In this document: in pieces, positions 52,077 to 63,454 of the stretch
Layout: every line of letters begins with the position of its first letter
How positions within the stretch are numbered: the first letter of the stretch is position 1
DNA from: Lichina pygmaea
Lineage: Eukaryota; Ascomycota; Lichinomycetes; Lichinales; Lichinaceae
Length of the DNA: 64,000 nucleotides
Direction of reading: 5' to 3'
Assembly (NCBI GenBank): GCA_963422465.1
Contig: OY730170.1
Location: forward strand, 4,564,379-4,628,378
Position numbers and translations under genes: made by a program
Notes under the pieces: generated by a model
Database searches by the model: none
What the model saw: the letters and a program-made list of their open reading frames with translations, nothing else
Told to the model about the DNA's origin: nothing

Positions 52077-53844
52077 TGTCACCGACAGATACTCCGACGC
52101 CTCCAGACAGATGGTGGCGCCGACGACGGACCTGGCCGCGATCCGTAGCGAGCTCCAGGCCGTCGCCGAGAAGCAGGCCGTCATCCAGACCGTGATGAAC
52201 CGTCTACGGCACGAACACGCCCAGATCTACGACCAGGCCGCCGCGTTCCGGGAGCTGCACGAGCGACACGAGAACTCGATCAACGCCATCCTGGCCTTCC
52301 TCGCCTCGGTCTACAACCGGAGCCTCGACGGCCACGGCGGTGCCAACTACGCGAACGCCTTGGCCGGCAGCGGCTCGCCCGATCCGGCCACGCCGAGGAC
52401 CGTCGTCGACCTGGGCGCCCACGACGCGAACAACGACAACGGCCCACCCGGCTCCAGCCCGTGGCCGAGACAGCGGCTGCTTCTGACGGCCCCGCCTCCG
52501 CAGCCGCCACCACCACCGTCACCAGCAGCAGCGGCAGCGGCGACACGGCCGACGAGCGACCCGAGTCGGCCGATCGACCCGGCCACGAGCGCGTCTCCCG
52601 CCGCATCGGCCGCCACGCCACGGGGCGCTCAGGGGGCCCGCCACCAGCCAAATCTGCAGATGGCCGCCGCGCCACAGCCGCGAAACGACGCCGCCCGTTC
52701 CGCCACCGGCAATCAGCCCACCGAGGCAGACATCATGGCCATGTTCGCAACGGTAGGGGCGGCCGACGATGGCACAGGAGGCAGCGGCGGCAGCGGCGGC
52801 AGCGGCGGCAGCGCCCAGAACGCTCAAGGCCCGACACGCCTCAACCTGTCAGCGGCGCTGAACCACCTCCAACAAGCGAACGGCGGTTCTCCCCTGCCCG
52901 GAGCTCAGGTGAGCGACGTGCTGCAGATGATCGCGCAGACGACGGGCGCAGGCACCGACACCGGCCGGAACCGAAGCAACACGGCGCTGATCGGGCCCAA
53001 CACGGCGGCGCCGGCGCCGGCGCTGACGCGACCGCGCAGCAGCCAAGAGCACCTCGACCGGCTCTCGCGCATGACGAACGAACAGAGCTACAAGGTGCAG
53101 GCGCTGGCCAACGTGCTGCAACCGCTGAGTCCGACCGGGTCGATCCCGGGCCTGAGCAACGCGCCGTCGCCGTCGCCGTCGCCGTCGCCGTACCCCGGCG
53201 GGCTCGGCGGCGAGACGACCGGCGGTGCGGGCCCCAACGGTGTCCCCAGCCAGTTTGACTTTGACCAAATCTTCAATACGGACGCCTACTTCTCGAGCCA
53301 AGCTCCCAACGGTGTTAGAAGTGGTAATGGTGATGGTAGGGGCGGCCCCGGCGGTGACTACGACATGAACGGCTTCGGCGGCAGCGGCGGGGCCATGGAG
53401 TTTGGCGACGGTGCCGTTACCGGCGGCGGCGACGCGACGGCCGCGACGCCAGGCTTGGTCATCAGCAGCGAAGTGGCCAGTCCCGCGACGACGGTCACGA
53501 CGGCGACGACGATGGGCAACAACAACGGCGGAAACATCCCTAGTGGCGGTGGCGGTGGCGTTGTCACAGACGAGCACAGTCTCTTTGTGTTCGACGACGT
53601 GCATACAACCGGAAGCGGCAGTGCAAGTGCAAGTGCAAGCGGGAGAGGAAGCGCGGGTGGAAGCGCCCGAGGCAGCATCGGCAGCATCGGCGGTGGAAGT
53701 GGCTTCGGCGGCGCTTTCGGCGGCAGTGGTGATATTGGTGGTGGTATCGACCGTGGTGGATTCGGTCGAGCAGACGAAAACGGCGCCGGTGTCGGAGCAC
53801 GGGACGACTTTTCACTGGCCAGGAAACGACCGAGGACGCGATGA
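50863..53844 (+). CDS. Heat-shock transcription factor
   Basis: HSF-family transcription factor binding nTTCnnGAAn elements. Two exons in phase: 50863-51485 and 51552-53844; 971 aa. The N-terminus (NPRKRPAPGTSP) is typical of sordariomycete HSFs as I recall them, followed by a Gln-rich stretch. The DNA-binding domain (~200-307) is complete: PPFVQKLSSFLDESRNTDLI, WSDSGRSFIVLDEDEFARTL, PELFKHSNYASFVRQLNMYG, FHKKVGL, NRYFIRGHPNLLWLI. The single intron falls inside it. A coiled-coil trimerisation region follows at ~397-464 (DLAAIRSELQAVAEKQAVIQ, HEHAQIYDQAAAFRELHERH). The remaining 500 residues are low-complexity (Ala, Gly, Ser, Pro) and presumably activating. The tail is basic (ARKRPRTR), a possible nuclear localisation signal. 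Confidence 0.94.
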
Positions 53845-53997
53845 AGGGGTTCTGGATCGTTGTATAGACTCCTCTTCTTGGTGTTCTCGTTCGACACATC
53901 TGCACGTCCTCCTTTTCTTCTTCTACGAGGTAGCCATCTGACCCTCACACCCAACCTCCATGCCACCTTCTCCTCTCCCCCTTGATCATCATCATCA

Positions 53998-54028
53998 TCC
54001 ATCCATCCATCCATCCATCCATCCATCC
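53998..54028. repeat. (ATCC)n microsatellite
   Basis: Eight tandem ATCC units. Confidence 0.85.
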
Positions 54029-54475
54029 TCTTTCTCTCCCCCCCTCTCATCTTTTCCTACTCTCCCTTATCTTCCCCCTCCTCTCCCCCATCCCATCCTA
54101 TCCCTTCCCTTCTTCTTCTCACTTATTTCTTCTTCTTTCTCGTCTTTTGTCCTGTACAAACCCCATCTTCCCTTCAGTTTCTCTCCCTCTTCAATCTCGA
54201 TCTTCGCTTTGGGTCTCTGACCGTTTCCATTCACGGGGTCTCTTCTCTCTCTTTTGTTTGATGATCCAAACAGGAACGGATGAATCAGGATTTCAAACCA
54301 ATGGATGAATGGCAATGGAAACAAAAATGAAAATGAAAATGCCGAGACTGAATGAACGAACCGAATCAAGATCTGAACCGAACTGAAACGAAAGAATTGA
54401 TCGAATTGGAAATGCAAACAGGAGTTGAACTTGCTGATGGTCAGAGAGTTGGAGGGTTGGGGATAGGCTGCGTGC

Positions 54476-54538
54476 TGTGTGCTGTGTGCTCTGTGTGTGT
54501 GCTGTGTGCTATATGTGCTGTGTGCTATATGTGTGTGT
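54476..54538. repeat. GTGTGCT/GTGTGCTATAT tandem repeat
   Basis: About seven diverged copies of a 7-11 bp unit, running into a GT dinucleotide stretch. Confidence 0.65.
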
Positions 54539-54821
54539 GTACGTACAAGAGGTACGTTCTGTAACAGGCCCCGGGCGGCCGGTGGCGGTATGTGTTTCAT
54601 GTGTTTGAGTCAAGGACGGGAGGGGGTAACGGTGGAAGAACAGACGGGGAGCATCGATGCGTACGATGCCTGAATGGTACAGTACAGATGCTACGTACAG
54701 CACGTACAGACGGTACAGACGCAGGTCAAGTGTAGGGAGTACAGCACGCTGTTGTACGAGAGCAAAAGAATTTGCAAAGATTTCTCCCCCCAAGCCCAGA
54801 AGGAAAAGGATACGTACGTAT

Positions 54822-54930
54822 GTACAGGACCAGAAGAGAGGATACAGCACCAGACGACAGGATGAAAGACTGGACGGAAGGACACAGGACCGGATGAAAG
54901 GATACAGGACAGGATGAAAGGACACAGGCC
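54822..54930. repeat. Diverged 19-20 bp minisatellite
   Basis: About five copies of a unit like GGATGAAAGGACACAGGAC, decaying leftwards and ending against a 14-base C run at 54929-54942. Confidence 0.65.
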
Positions 54931-55007
54931 CCCCCCCCCCCCAAAAGAAAAGACAAAAAGGCTCCAGAATAGAAAAGGAGTGAAACCCCCCACCGTCGAC
55001 GTCATAG

Positions 55008-56672
55008 TCATCGACCGACACCGTGCTCCATCAATTCGCAGCCGAGGCGAACGACGCCGACGACGGCGCCGGTCTGGACGAGCTCGCTGCCGCCGCCGCT
55101 GAGACGGTGTTCGACGGCGGCGAGGCCGTCGAGCCAGGCGACGCGCGTCTGGGCCGGCACGTTGAGGTCGAGGACGTGGTCGGCCAGGGCGGTCAGGATG
55201 TCTGCGAGGGCTAGGCCCCGGTTGACCTTGAGGGCGTTGATCGTCGTCAGACACGAGGTCGGGTCCGGCGTCGACAGCAGCGTCGACAGGATCTCTTCGA
55301 CGTCTGCCGGGTGCGGGGCCGCGACGCAGTCGTACACCGTCGTTTCGCTGATGGTGTCCCTTGCCGGCGCTGCTGTGGTGGTGGTGGTGGTGATGGTGGT
55401 GGTGGTGGTGGTGGGGCCGGCGGGGACGTCGGGCGCATGTTTCGGTCGTAGAGGAGTGTCTGGTCCGGAGACGGTCAGCAGGGCGGCGGGGGGTTGATGG
55501 CGCATCGGACAAAAATCAGGCGATAGAAAAAAATAAAACTTTTTTTTTTGTGAGGAAATAAGACGCAGACAGACTACGTACTGCTGGCATGACAGGCCTG
55601 CAACACGTTAAGCGCCCTCCGCATGTCGCCCTTGCTGAGCCTGACGAGCGAGTCGACGGCTTCGGGCGTGATGTCGACCTCCTCGCGCTCGACGACGTGG
55701 TCGACGAGGCTCCGGATGTCGGGCTCCTTCAGCGGGCTGAAGCGGAAGCGCGTGCAGCGCGAGAGCAGCGCCGGCGAGAGCTTGTGCGTGTAGTTGGCGA
55801 TGATGCAGAAGCGCGTGTTGGCCGTGTACTTCTCCATGATGCGTCGCAGCGCCATCTGCGCCGTCGACGTCATCGCGTCGGCCTCGTCCAGGATGATGAG
55901 CTTGAAGGTGGCCAGCGATCGCTGATGCTGCTCTTCGCCGCCTCGGTCCGCGCCGAGGCCGACCGGGCCCGAGCTGAAAATCTGCTTCGTGCCTGCAGAT
56001 GCAACGCTCCGGCATCAGTTTCTCGTCTCGCACGTCATTTTCCTCGTCTTCTGCAGCCGAGAGATATCCCCCCCCCCCCCCCCCCCCCCCACCGGGGCGC
56101 CGAAAAAAAGGAAGGAAGGCTCACTTGCAAACGTCTTGATCTGCTCCCGCACCACGTCGATGCCCCGGTCGTCACTCGCGTTCAGCTCCAACACCATCTG
56201 ACGCATGTTGTGCTGTCCGTATATCTTGCGTGCGAGGGCCAGAACGGTCGACGTCTTGCCGGTGCCAGGCGGGCCGTAGAGCAGCAGGTGCGGTAGTCTC
56301 TGCGACACGGCGTGTCAGCGTAGCGCAGCGCGCAGCGCTCTGCCGGGTCTCGAAGGGGGCCCCATGCTGACATTCGAGTCGACGAATCTGTTGATGGTCG
56401 CGAGGATGTCTTGATGTCCGGCGACGTCGCTCAAAGCGCTGGGCCGGTACTTCTCGACCCTGCCTCTCCGTCAGCATTCGTGCCGCTCGAACGACGCGCT
56501 GCGTGCTGCGTGTTGCTCACCACGGTAGGCTGTCCTCTGCTTCCACGGGCAGGTCTCGGGCTATGCGTTTGCCCTTGCCGAGGGCGCTCGTGCTCTCGGC
56601 GCTGAACGTGATGCCGTCGTTGGCTGCCGGCGCCACGGCATCGACGTCCATTTCATCTTCGTAGTCTGACAT
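55008..56672 (-). CDS. RFC3: Replication factor C subunit 3
   Basis: Small AAA+ subunit of the clamp loader that opens and loads PCNA; closest to yeast Rfc3 / human RFC5. Five exons in phase: 56672-56521, 56459-56372, 56299-56125, 55992-55582 and 55459-55008; 425 aa. Seen: [20 protein letters not shown], Walker [42 protein letters not shown], Walker [26 protein letters not shown], the SRC arginine-finger motif ([13 protein letters not shown]), [13 protein letters not shown]. At the start of the last exon is a Thr-rich insert (about 13 Thr, near 55368-55412) between the AAA+ part and the collar domain, encoded by GTG/CAC-type repeats. Intron 3 contains a 23-base C run on the + strand at 56068-56090. 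Confidence 0.95.
56068..56090. repeat. Poly-C tract (23 C) inside an RFC3 intron
   Basis: Uninterrupted cytosine run within the third RFC3 intron (55993-56124); it reads as poly-G in the transcript. Confidence 0.85.
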
Positions 56673-56913
56673 CCTGGGCCGCGCTGGTAGTGGTCGACGG
56701 GAGCTCGTGTCGCCGTCGAGGACGCGATTGCGTACCCATGTTGCTAGGATGGCTGTTGTCGTCAACCCTATTGTTAGCGCGCCTTGCTGATGTTTGACGC
56801 CCCTGGCGCCTCAGCCCTACGAGCTAGCGTCAACGCTCGGTGGGGTCATCCCACGACATACGAAGTACGAGATACCATCCGTCTGAGGGCCCTTGGCTGT
56901 CACTACCACCACC

Positions 56914-57810
56914 ATGCCTGTAAGCGACATGACTAGATACTATCAGTATACGATCTGACTACTCCAGTCGTACCACTCCATCTTCCTGCAAGAGCCCGAC
57001 GTGCGAGTCATCGGTGCGCCCCCACCAGCCCGTTCCGCCCGTGCCCAACCAGCGTCGCTCACACACGAAGCAGGCAACTTCGCGCTGCTGCCGCTGCGGA
57101 CGCGCGCACGCGGACCGGCATACACCCTGCCGGCCCTCCCCGCCGGAGCGTCCGAGCTCGAGCTCGACCCGAACAACGAGAGCTACGATGCCCTGGACGA
57201 GGTGCTCGAGCTGTTCCGGGCCAACACCCTCTTCCGCAACTTCGAGATCAGAGGTCCGGCCGATCGTCTGTTGATCTACGGCATCCTGTACGCCAGCGAC
57301 TGTCTGAGCAAGATCAAGCCTGGGATGAGCAGCCGCGAGGCCGAGAAGGTGCGGCCATCGCGTTGCCTTCTCCATCCACGCCCTTGACATGCTACGTGCG
57401 CGCCGATCGGGCTTTTGGCCCTCACGACCGATCTCGCGCTGACGTGGACAGGCCTTGATGAGCGCCGCCGTCGATCATTTCGCCATCCCCGGAGACGCCG
57501 GATTCCCGCTGAATCAATCGTTCGAAGCGCCCGCGAGTAAAAACGACGCAGAGACCCTCCGACAGTACGTCATTCGCGGCTACCTGGCCCTAACTACTCG
57601 ACCGCGTATGTCTAACAGGCCCCACAGGTATATCTCCCAAATGCGACAAGAGCTCGCCATGAGGCTGCTGCGGCGCGTCTATGCCGGCGGAGACGTCCCG
57701 TCCAAGGTAAGGCAACGGTCGTCTTGCCTCGCCCCTACGTCGCAGCTGACGACTACCGCCAGTGGTGGCTGAGCTTCAACAAGCGGAAGTTCATGGGCAA
57801 GTCGCTCTAA
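56914..57810 (+). CDS. ARC18: Arp2/3 complex subunit 3 (p21-Arc)
   Basis: Structural subunit ARPC3 of the Arp2/3 complex, which nucleates branched actin at patches and hyphal tips. Six exons in phase: 56914-56919 (only 6 nt, ATG CCT), 56968-57013, 57074-57348, 57452-57564, 57628-57706 and 57763-57810; 188 aa. The splice choices are fixed by the family start MPxYHS: exon 1 plus exon 2 read MPSYHSIFL. Then come VRVIGNFALLPLRTRARGPA, DALDEVLELFRANTLFRNFE, ADRLLIYGILYASDCLSKI, FPLNQSFEAPASKNDAETLR, YISQMRQELAMRLLRRVY, and the terminal WWLSFNKRKFMGKSL, all typical. The gene is divergent from RFC3 and converges on TRM6 with only 79 bp between stop codons. Confidence 0.95.
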
Positions 57811-57889
57811 AAGTGACGTAGACCAACACGTTCATGCCGGCTCGCTCAATTATATTCAGACCCTGCTTTTCCAATGCGGTCAACAGAGC

Positions 57890-59799
57890 TCAAGACTGTG
57901 CAGGCGCACTTGGCGCTTCCGCAGACGCGTGCCCCTTGTCTTTCCCCTGTCCGTCGTCACCGGTCGTGCCCTCTTGTCGTGGCAGGTCAGCCGCACCTGA
58001 CGCCTGCTCTCCGCCTTCGCCAGCGGTCTTCTCATGCTTGGCCACCTTTCGCTTCTTGAACTTGCCCCTCGCCTCGACCTTCCCCTCGGCCGGCAACACC
58101 CGTATGGCCGTGAACAAGTAGCCCTCGGCGCCACCGCGGCTGGTCATCAGAGGATGCGTGCGGCCCGGCAAACACTGCCAGTTCTGTGTCCGTGCCGTCT
58201 GTATCGTGGGTGCCAGGACCAAAGTCGGATTCAGCGGGAAATCCTCGCTGGGCAAGCTGCTCGGATCGGGCGCGTCCGACAGAAACGCCGTTCGTCGTGC
58301 CGTCGAGTAAAGGTCTGCTAGCTCCTCGAGCGGCTCGATGTTGGGCGAGTAGACCACCACCGGCGCCCCGCCACGGAGGAGCGGAACGGCGTGCCGCATG
58401 ACGGAGACTGGGCTCATGGAGCTGGCGACCACGAGGCCGTCGAATGCTCCGGCTCTGGCCTCGTCCACGACGCCCTTGACCCGTTCCCACCGCCTCCTTT
58501 TCCGGAAGTACATCGCTCGCTTGCCGCTCTTCCATCGTCTGAGCACGTCGTCCGGCACCTGCTGGGGTTCGGTGTAGGCCGCGTCTTCTTCGGGGCACAG
58601 TAGCTGTAACCACGAAAGGCTTTTGAGATGTGTGAACAGCGGGTGACCTGGCGAGGGGTTGCTAGCATCAAAATGAAAGTACTTGAGGAGAGATAGGTTT
58701 GGCTGGGCGTTGGCGTGCAGCACGGTGACGGTGTTGCTCGCAGCGGACATGGCTGGCACATGCCTCTGGTGTTGCTTGGTCCGTCGTTGCTGTGCCGGCG
58801 ACGATTCTTCAGGTCCATCTTCCTTCTCCCGATTTGTCGGTGGTCGTTCTGCTTTGGCTTGCAGTTCCGATGGCGTCACATCTTGCGGGCCGTCCTCAAC
58901 GAACGGAGCATACAGGATTCCAGCCCTCTCCGCCAGGGCAGCGACGACTAAGCCTCCGGTGTCATCCACCACGAGCCACCTTCCGCACTGATGAGTCACC
59001 TCGGAGCCGTCGCCAATCATAGTGTCGCAACCCTCGCTCCAGTGCACGTTGGCCCAACTTCCCATCAGCGACAACATCTCTTCTCTCAGCTCCATGATCT
59101 TCGCCGGCTCTCTTCCCTCGAACAACCATCGGGCCAGCATCGGCACATCCATCGGAAGAACAGTGAACCGACGCATGTACTTACGCGCCTTGCGCAATGT
59201 GTACTTGGCCAACGAAAAATTGGTCTTTTGTGTGATCCCCGAATGGGAATTCACAAGCCGCGCAATCAGCTCTCTCCCGGATCCAGCCCCATCGCGCTTG
59301 AGCGCTTCAATCTCCTCGAGCGACAATTTCTGACGACGTGGATCGTCCACGGTCTCGCGGTTTGACCGCAAGACCGCTTCCCCCGTCGCATCGTCGACGT
59401 CATAGTCCACCCCATCGTCGTGGGTGTTTTCCGGCGGCGCCCCAGCCGCGCAAGTCTCCCCCGTCAGCAGCTCGGTATGGAGTTCGGAGGGTGGCACCAC
59501 CCGCAGACCTGGTGACTGTGTCTTCTCTTGCGGCTCGCTGACCTCATAAGTAAGATTATAGGGCCGCCCGAGGATTGAGTTGGCTTGAAAAGAGCCATAT
59601 TTGCCAATGGAAACGGTGCTATGGAGCATTCATCAGCTGGTGAGTCCCCGGAGCAATGTTGCAGTCACCTCTAGGATCTGTGCGTATGCTCACACTAGCT
59701 GACTAGGACATACGTATTCGGCACGATTTGGACGACCTTATATGTCCCGGACGGCAGTCGCAGGACCGTCCAAGCGTTCTGGCGCACGAGATCGAACAT
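57890..59799 (-). CDS. TRM6: tRNA m1A58 methyltransferase, non-catalytic subunit Trm6
   Basis: Partner of Trm61 in the nuclear complex that methylates A58 of tRNAs, including initiator tRNA (Gcd10 in yeast). Two exons in phase: 59799-59714 and 59618-57890; 604 aa. The N-terminus reads NAWTVLRLPSGTYKVVQIVP then NTTVSIGKYGSFQANSILGR PYNLTYEV, the family signature. Next is IEALKRDGAGSGRELIARLV with NFSLAKYTLRKARKYMRRF, and the C-terminal Rossmann-like half has GLVVASSMSPVSVM. No SAM-binding GxGxG is seen, as expected for the non-catalytic subunit. The tail is basic then low-complexity. A ~55-residue variable linker rich in Gln/Arg lies near 58750-58860. Confidence 0.94.
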
Positions 59800-60202
59800 G
59801 GCTTCGAAGCAGTCTGCGACCTGGATGAAGACTACCGTGAGTACGCTACGTACTTGACGTACGTGGTACGAGCACGTAGTTGCAGGTTCGTCTGAGTTTC
59901 AGATGTTCTCGGAAGATAGATCTTCCGAGATCGGTGTCCGGCTCCGCCCGGGCGCCGAAAGATCTACGCGCTAGCCATGCCTAGCCGAGCGATAAGCCAC
60001 GTGACAAGCTTTACGTCGGAGCATACGTACGTTGCACCGCCACAGCAGCTTCATGCTGTGGCGCTCACACGACACTGGTCGCCAACAGTCAAGGACCCCA
60101 ACGTACGTACGTACAGTACAGTATGCCCGACATTTTCACCTCCTTTCAATACAGGTGCTGATACCACAACTAGCCTCTGCTTCGTTGCTCCCCTCGGGCA
60201 AC
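59800..60202. other. Divergent promoter region, TRM6 / MINDY
   Basis: About 400 bp containing TACGTA palindromes at about 59850-59870 and 60100-60120. Includes an imperfect inverted repeat near 59910-59935 (GGAAGATAGATCTTCC). No other signal assigned. Confidence 0.5.
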
Positions 60203-62948
60203 ATGGTCCTCAAGAAGCAAGATCCCCCAGCCGATTCCTCTTCGGGAAGGTCCACAGGGTCGAATAGCCAGGCTCTATCAAGCGAGACTGCACACGAGTC
60301 TCTGCAGCTCGCACTGATGTCGCAGCTTTCGCTGGCAGATGGCCGGGGCCAGGAACAAGCGCAGCCGAGCAGCACATCTCGCCCGTCGCATCCATCTAGC
60401 GACTCGAGTGATGCTGGTATGGACACAGGTGAGGACTCGGACCCCGAGCCGGACAACGGTCTGGCGGACGGGCGGCAACGATCAGCCCACCAGACCACCA
60501 GTACCGGGCAGGGTAGCTCTAGACACAAGCCGTTGCCGACTCCGCCCGAAGGCGAGGAGCTTGGTTCTTCAGCGCAAAAGGGCTTGCCATCTATACCAAG
60601 CGCAGATCTGTCGGATTCGCAAAGAGCCGACTTCGAGGCCAGATGTGCGTCCAGTTCCTTGTCTACGTCTGTGCGCCGCTCTCCTCACTGACTGAGACTA
60701 GACCCGCCCATCGTTCACAACAGATCGAACCTTCCCCTGGCCGACAAGGAGGCGGGAGACAACATTCGAGCAAGAGCCAGCTCCGCCGTCGAAAAGGAGT
60801 CCAAGGAACTACCAGGCCTACCGCCCTCTACGGAGCCACATGAGGCTGGCACGGTGGTGGTGTCCGATACCAGTGAGCTCAGCTCGATCGTTGGTGGTGC
60901 GGCAGCAGAGGAGTCTCAAAAAGCCCAGCCCGAAAGTCTCACGGTCGAGGCACGGATAGAGAACGAGAGAGGCGGGTCGGTGTCTGCCGAGGGACTTTCT
61001 GCGATCCAGGCACAGGCTGTACCCAGCCCTGGTAGAATATATACCTTGCAGCCCGAAGGAAGTCTCCTGGCCGACACGATTTTCTCACAGTCGTCCACAC
61101 TCGACCGCCCGCCAGAGCAAGCGTCACAGGGGACGGGGGCAGCCTCGGACGATCGTTGGTGGGAGGAGGCCAGTGCATTGGACAAAGCAGGCCCGTCCGC
61201 TGCCCAGGCCCCCGAAAGCGTGGACAAGGCACCGGGGGCAACCGCCGAGAAGTTTGCAGTCTCGCCCCCGGAGTTGCTCTCACCCGATCGAGCCGACGAT
61301 CCATCTCGGTCGCAAGAGCCGCAGCAAGTCGGGCCAGCGGAAGCGGTGCCAGCTGTGCCAGATGTGCCATCTCAGCCTCAGCCTGCTGCCGCGGTGCCGG
61401 AGCTTCCTTTGGCTGAATCATCTCCTGAAGCAGTGCCGGCCCAACAGCCGCCCGCGACGAATCAGACGTACCAGATAAAACACATCAACTGGACAGATGG
61501 CAAGTCGTCGAAGCTGGGCCAAGCGTCCATACTGGTGCAGAACATCAATGGTCCCTGTCCGCTGGTGGCTCTTGTGAACGCCCTCTCTCTCGGGGTCGCG
61601 CCCGGAAGCCAGTCCGTACTAGCGGAAGCCCTTCTAGCGCGCGAACAGATTGGCTTGGGACTCCTCTTGGATGCCGTACTGGACGAGCTCATGACGTCTC
61701 GATCGGGTGCGAATGCGCCGGCCCTGCCGGACGTCGGAGACCTCTACGACTTTCTGAAGACGCTTTACACCGGTATGAACGTCAACCCTCGGTTTGTCCC
61801 TTCGCCAAGAGCACCGTTGAACCTGGTGGACGCACCCGTCGAAGAGGGACCTCCGGCAGCGGAAGAGACCGTTCTCGTACCCGGAGAATTTGAAGAGACG
61901 AGAGGCATGCAGCTGTACGGCACATTTTGCATACCGCTGGTGCATGGATGGCTACCGCGCAGGGACCACCCGGTCTACGCGGCGCTTCAACGGTCGGCGC
62001 AGACGTACGAAGACGCTCAAAATCTCCTGTTCCGCGAAGAAGAGCTGGAGGAGAAGCTGGGCACGGATGGACTAAGCCGCGAGGAGCAGCAGATGCTGCA
62101 GGACGTCATGGTCATCAAGTACTTCCTGTCGCAGTCCGCGACGCAGCTCACCACACACGGGCTCGAGGTCCTCAGGAAGGAGCTGGCGCCAGGGTCTCTC
62201 AGCATCCTCTTCCGCAACGACCACTTCAGCACCGTCTACAAGCATCCGTCGTCGCACGAGCTGCTGCAGCTCGTCACGGACATGGGCTACGCCGGCCACG
62301 CCGAGATCGTGTGGGAGAGCCTGGTCGACGTCACCGGGGAAGGGTCGGAGTTCTTCGCGGGCGACTTCAGGCTCGTCGGGAACAACGTGCCCGAGGCTCC
62401 GCGGGCGCGCTCCGGCACCCAGCACGTCAGAAGCCTCCTCGACGACGAGCCGGTGTGGGCGACGGCGCAGGATCGAAGGAGCAAGCATCGACGCAAGACG
62501 TCCCGGCGGAGCAACGGCTCCAATCCGATGCGCAGCATCGGCGAGCGCCTGGACACGAACCTGCCCGGTCCTGCCCCCGAGGCGATCGGTCCACGGGCAT
62601 CGCACCCGCAGAGCCCCATCACCGAACAGGAAGACCACGATCTCGCTCTCGCGCTCCAGCTCCAAGAAGAAGAGGAGGATCTCGCTCGACAGGATCAAGA
62701 GGCGCAACGGCCCCAACGGCCCCAACCGCCCCAACCGCCCCAACCGCTGTTCTCGGGGTCGATCGGCTCACCCTCGCGGCCTCGCCCTCTCGGGCTGCGG
62801 TCACCGGGCGCGTCGCGTCCCCTCGAGTTGCGGCCACCGGGCGCGCCTCGTCCGGCCGGGCCGACGCGGCAGGAAGTGCGACCCTTGGTTCCGCCTCTAC
62901 GAGGTCCGGCACAACGGACGTCGACGGCACCAGTGGCCGACAATCACA

Positions 62949-62992
<44 letters not shown>

Positions 62993-63454
62993 CCCGCCAG
63001 CACCGACGGCCCACCACCCAGCTACGAGCAAGCAGCGCGCGTCGAGCCGTACTACCCACCACCGGACCACCCGGCGCACTCGTCGAGCCCCGTCACATCG
63101 CAGTTCTCGCTGCCCAGTCTCTCTGCGTATCCCGACACCCATAGTCATCATCATCATCAACATCATCATGCGCCGGAATTCCCGGCTCATCAACCGGCCT
63201 CGCACCCGGGCATGCAGAGCCCGAGCAGCTCCCGACGTCGTTACAGCCGCTCGGGCCGAGACCGGTATGCGCCCGGTGGCCAAGCCGACCTTGTCAATGC
63301 CTGGCCCGGCGCCGCAAGGAGAAGACCGAGCGCTGGCTTGGGCTCGTACGTGCCAGCCCGAATGGAGTCGTCGTCGTCCCCTTCGTCGACACCGTCTGGA
63401 GGGGCAAGATCAGGCGCGGGGTCGGAGTCGAAGAAGGAGTGCCTTGTCATGTGA
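60203..63454 (+). CDS. MINDY-family deubiquitinase with C-terminal CaaX box
   Basis: Cysteine protease of the MINDY-1/2 (FAM63) family, which trims K48-linked polyubiquitin. Two exons in phase: 60203-60644 and 60702-63454; 1064 aa. The first ~400 residues are disordered (Ser/Pro/Glu/Ala). The catalytic domain starts at YQIKHINW and has the oxyanion Gln and catalytic Cys in ILVQNINGPCPLVALVNAL (Cys ~433) and the catalytic His in FRNDHFSTVYK (~655). Then come HELLQLVTDMGYAGH and a motif-interacting-with-ubiquitin helix (EDHDLALALQLQEEEEDLAR, ~790-812). The tail is Pro/Arg/Gly-rich with a Gly10-Asp4 run and ends ESKKECLVM, a good farnesylation box. Membrane attachment is inferred from that box. 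Confidence 0.93.

Larger units (their letters stand above)
53845..55007. other. Convergent intergenic region with repeats
   Basis: About 1.16 kb between HSF and RFC3. The first 370 bp are CT-rich on the + strand and include an ATCC tetranucleotide run (53998-54028); probably HSF 3' UTR. GTGTGCT-type and GGATGAAAGGACACA-type repeats and a C run follow. No gene seen. Confidence 0.6.
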
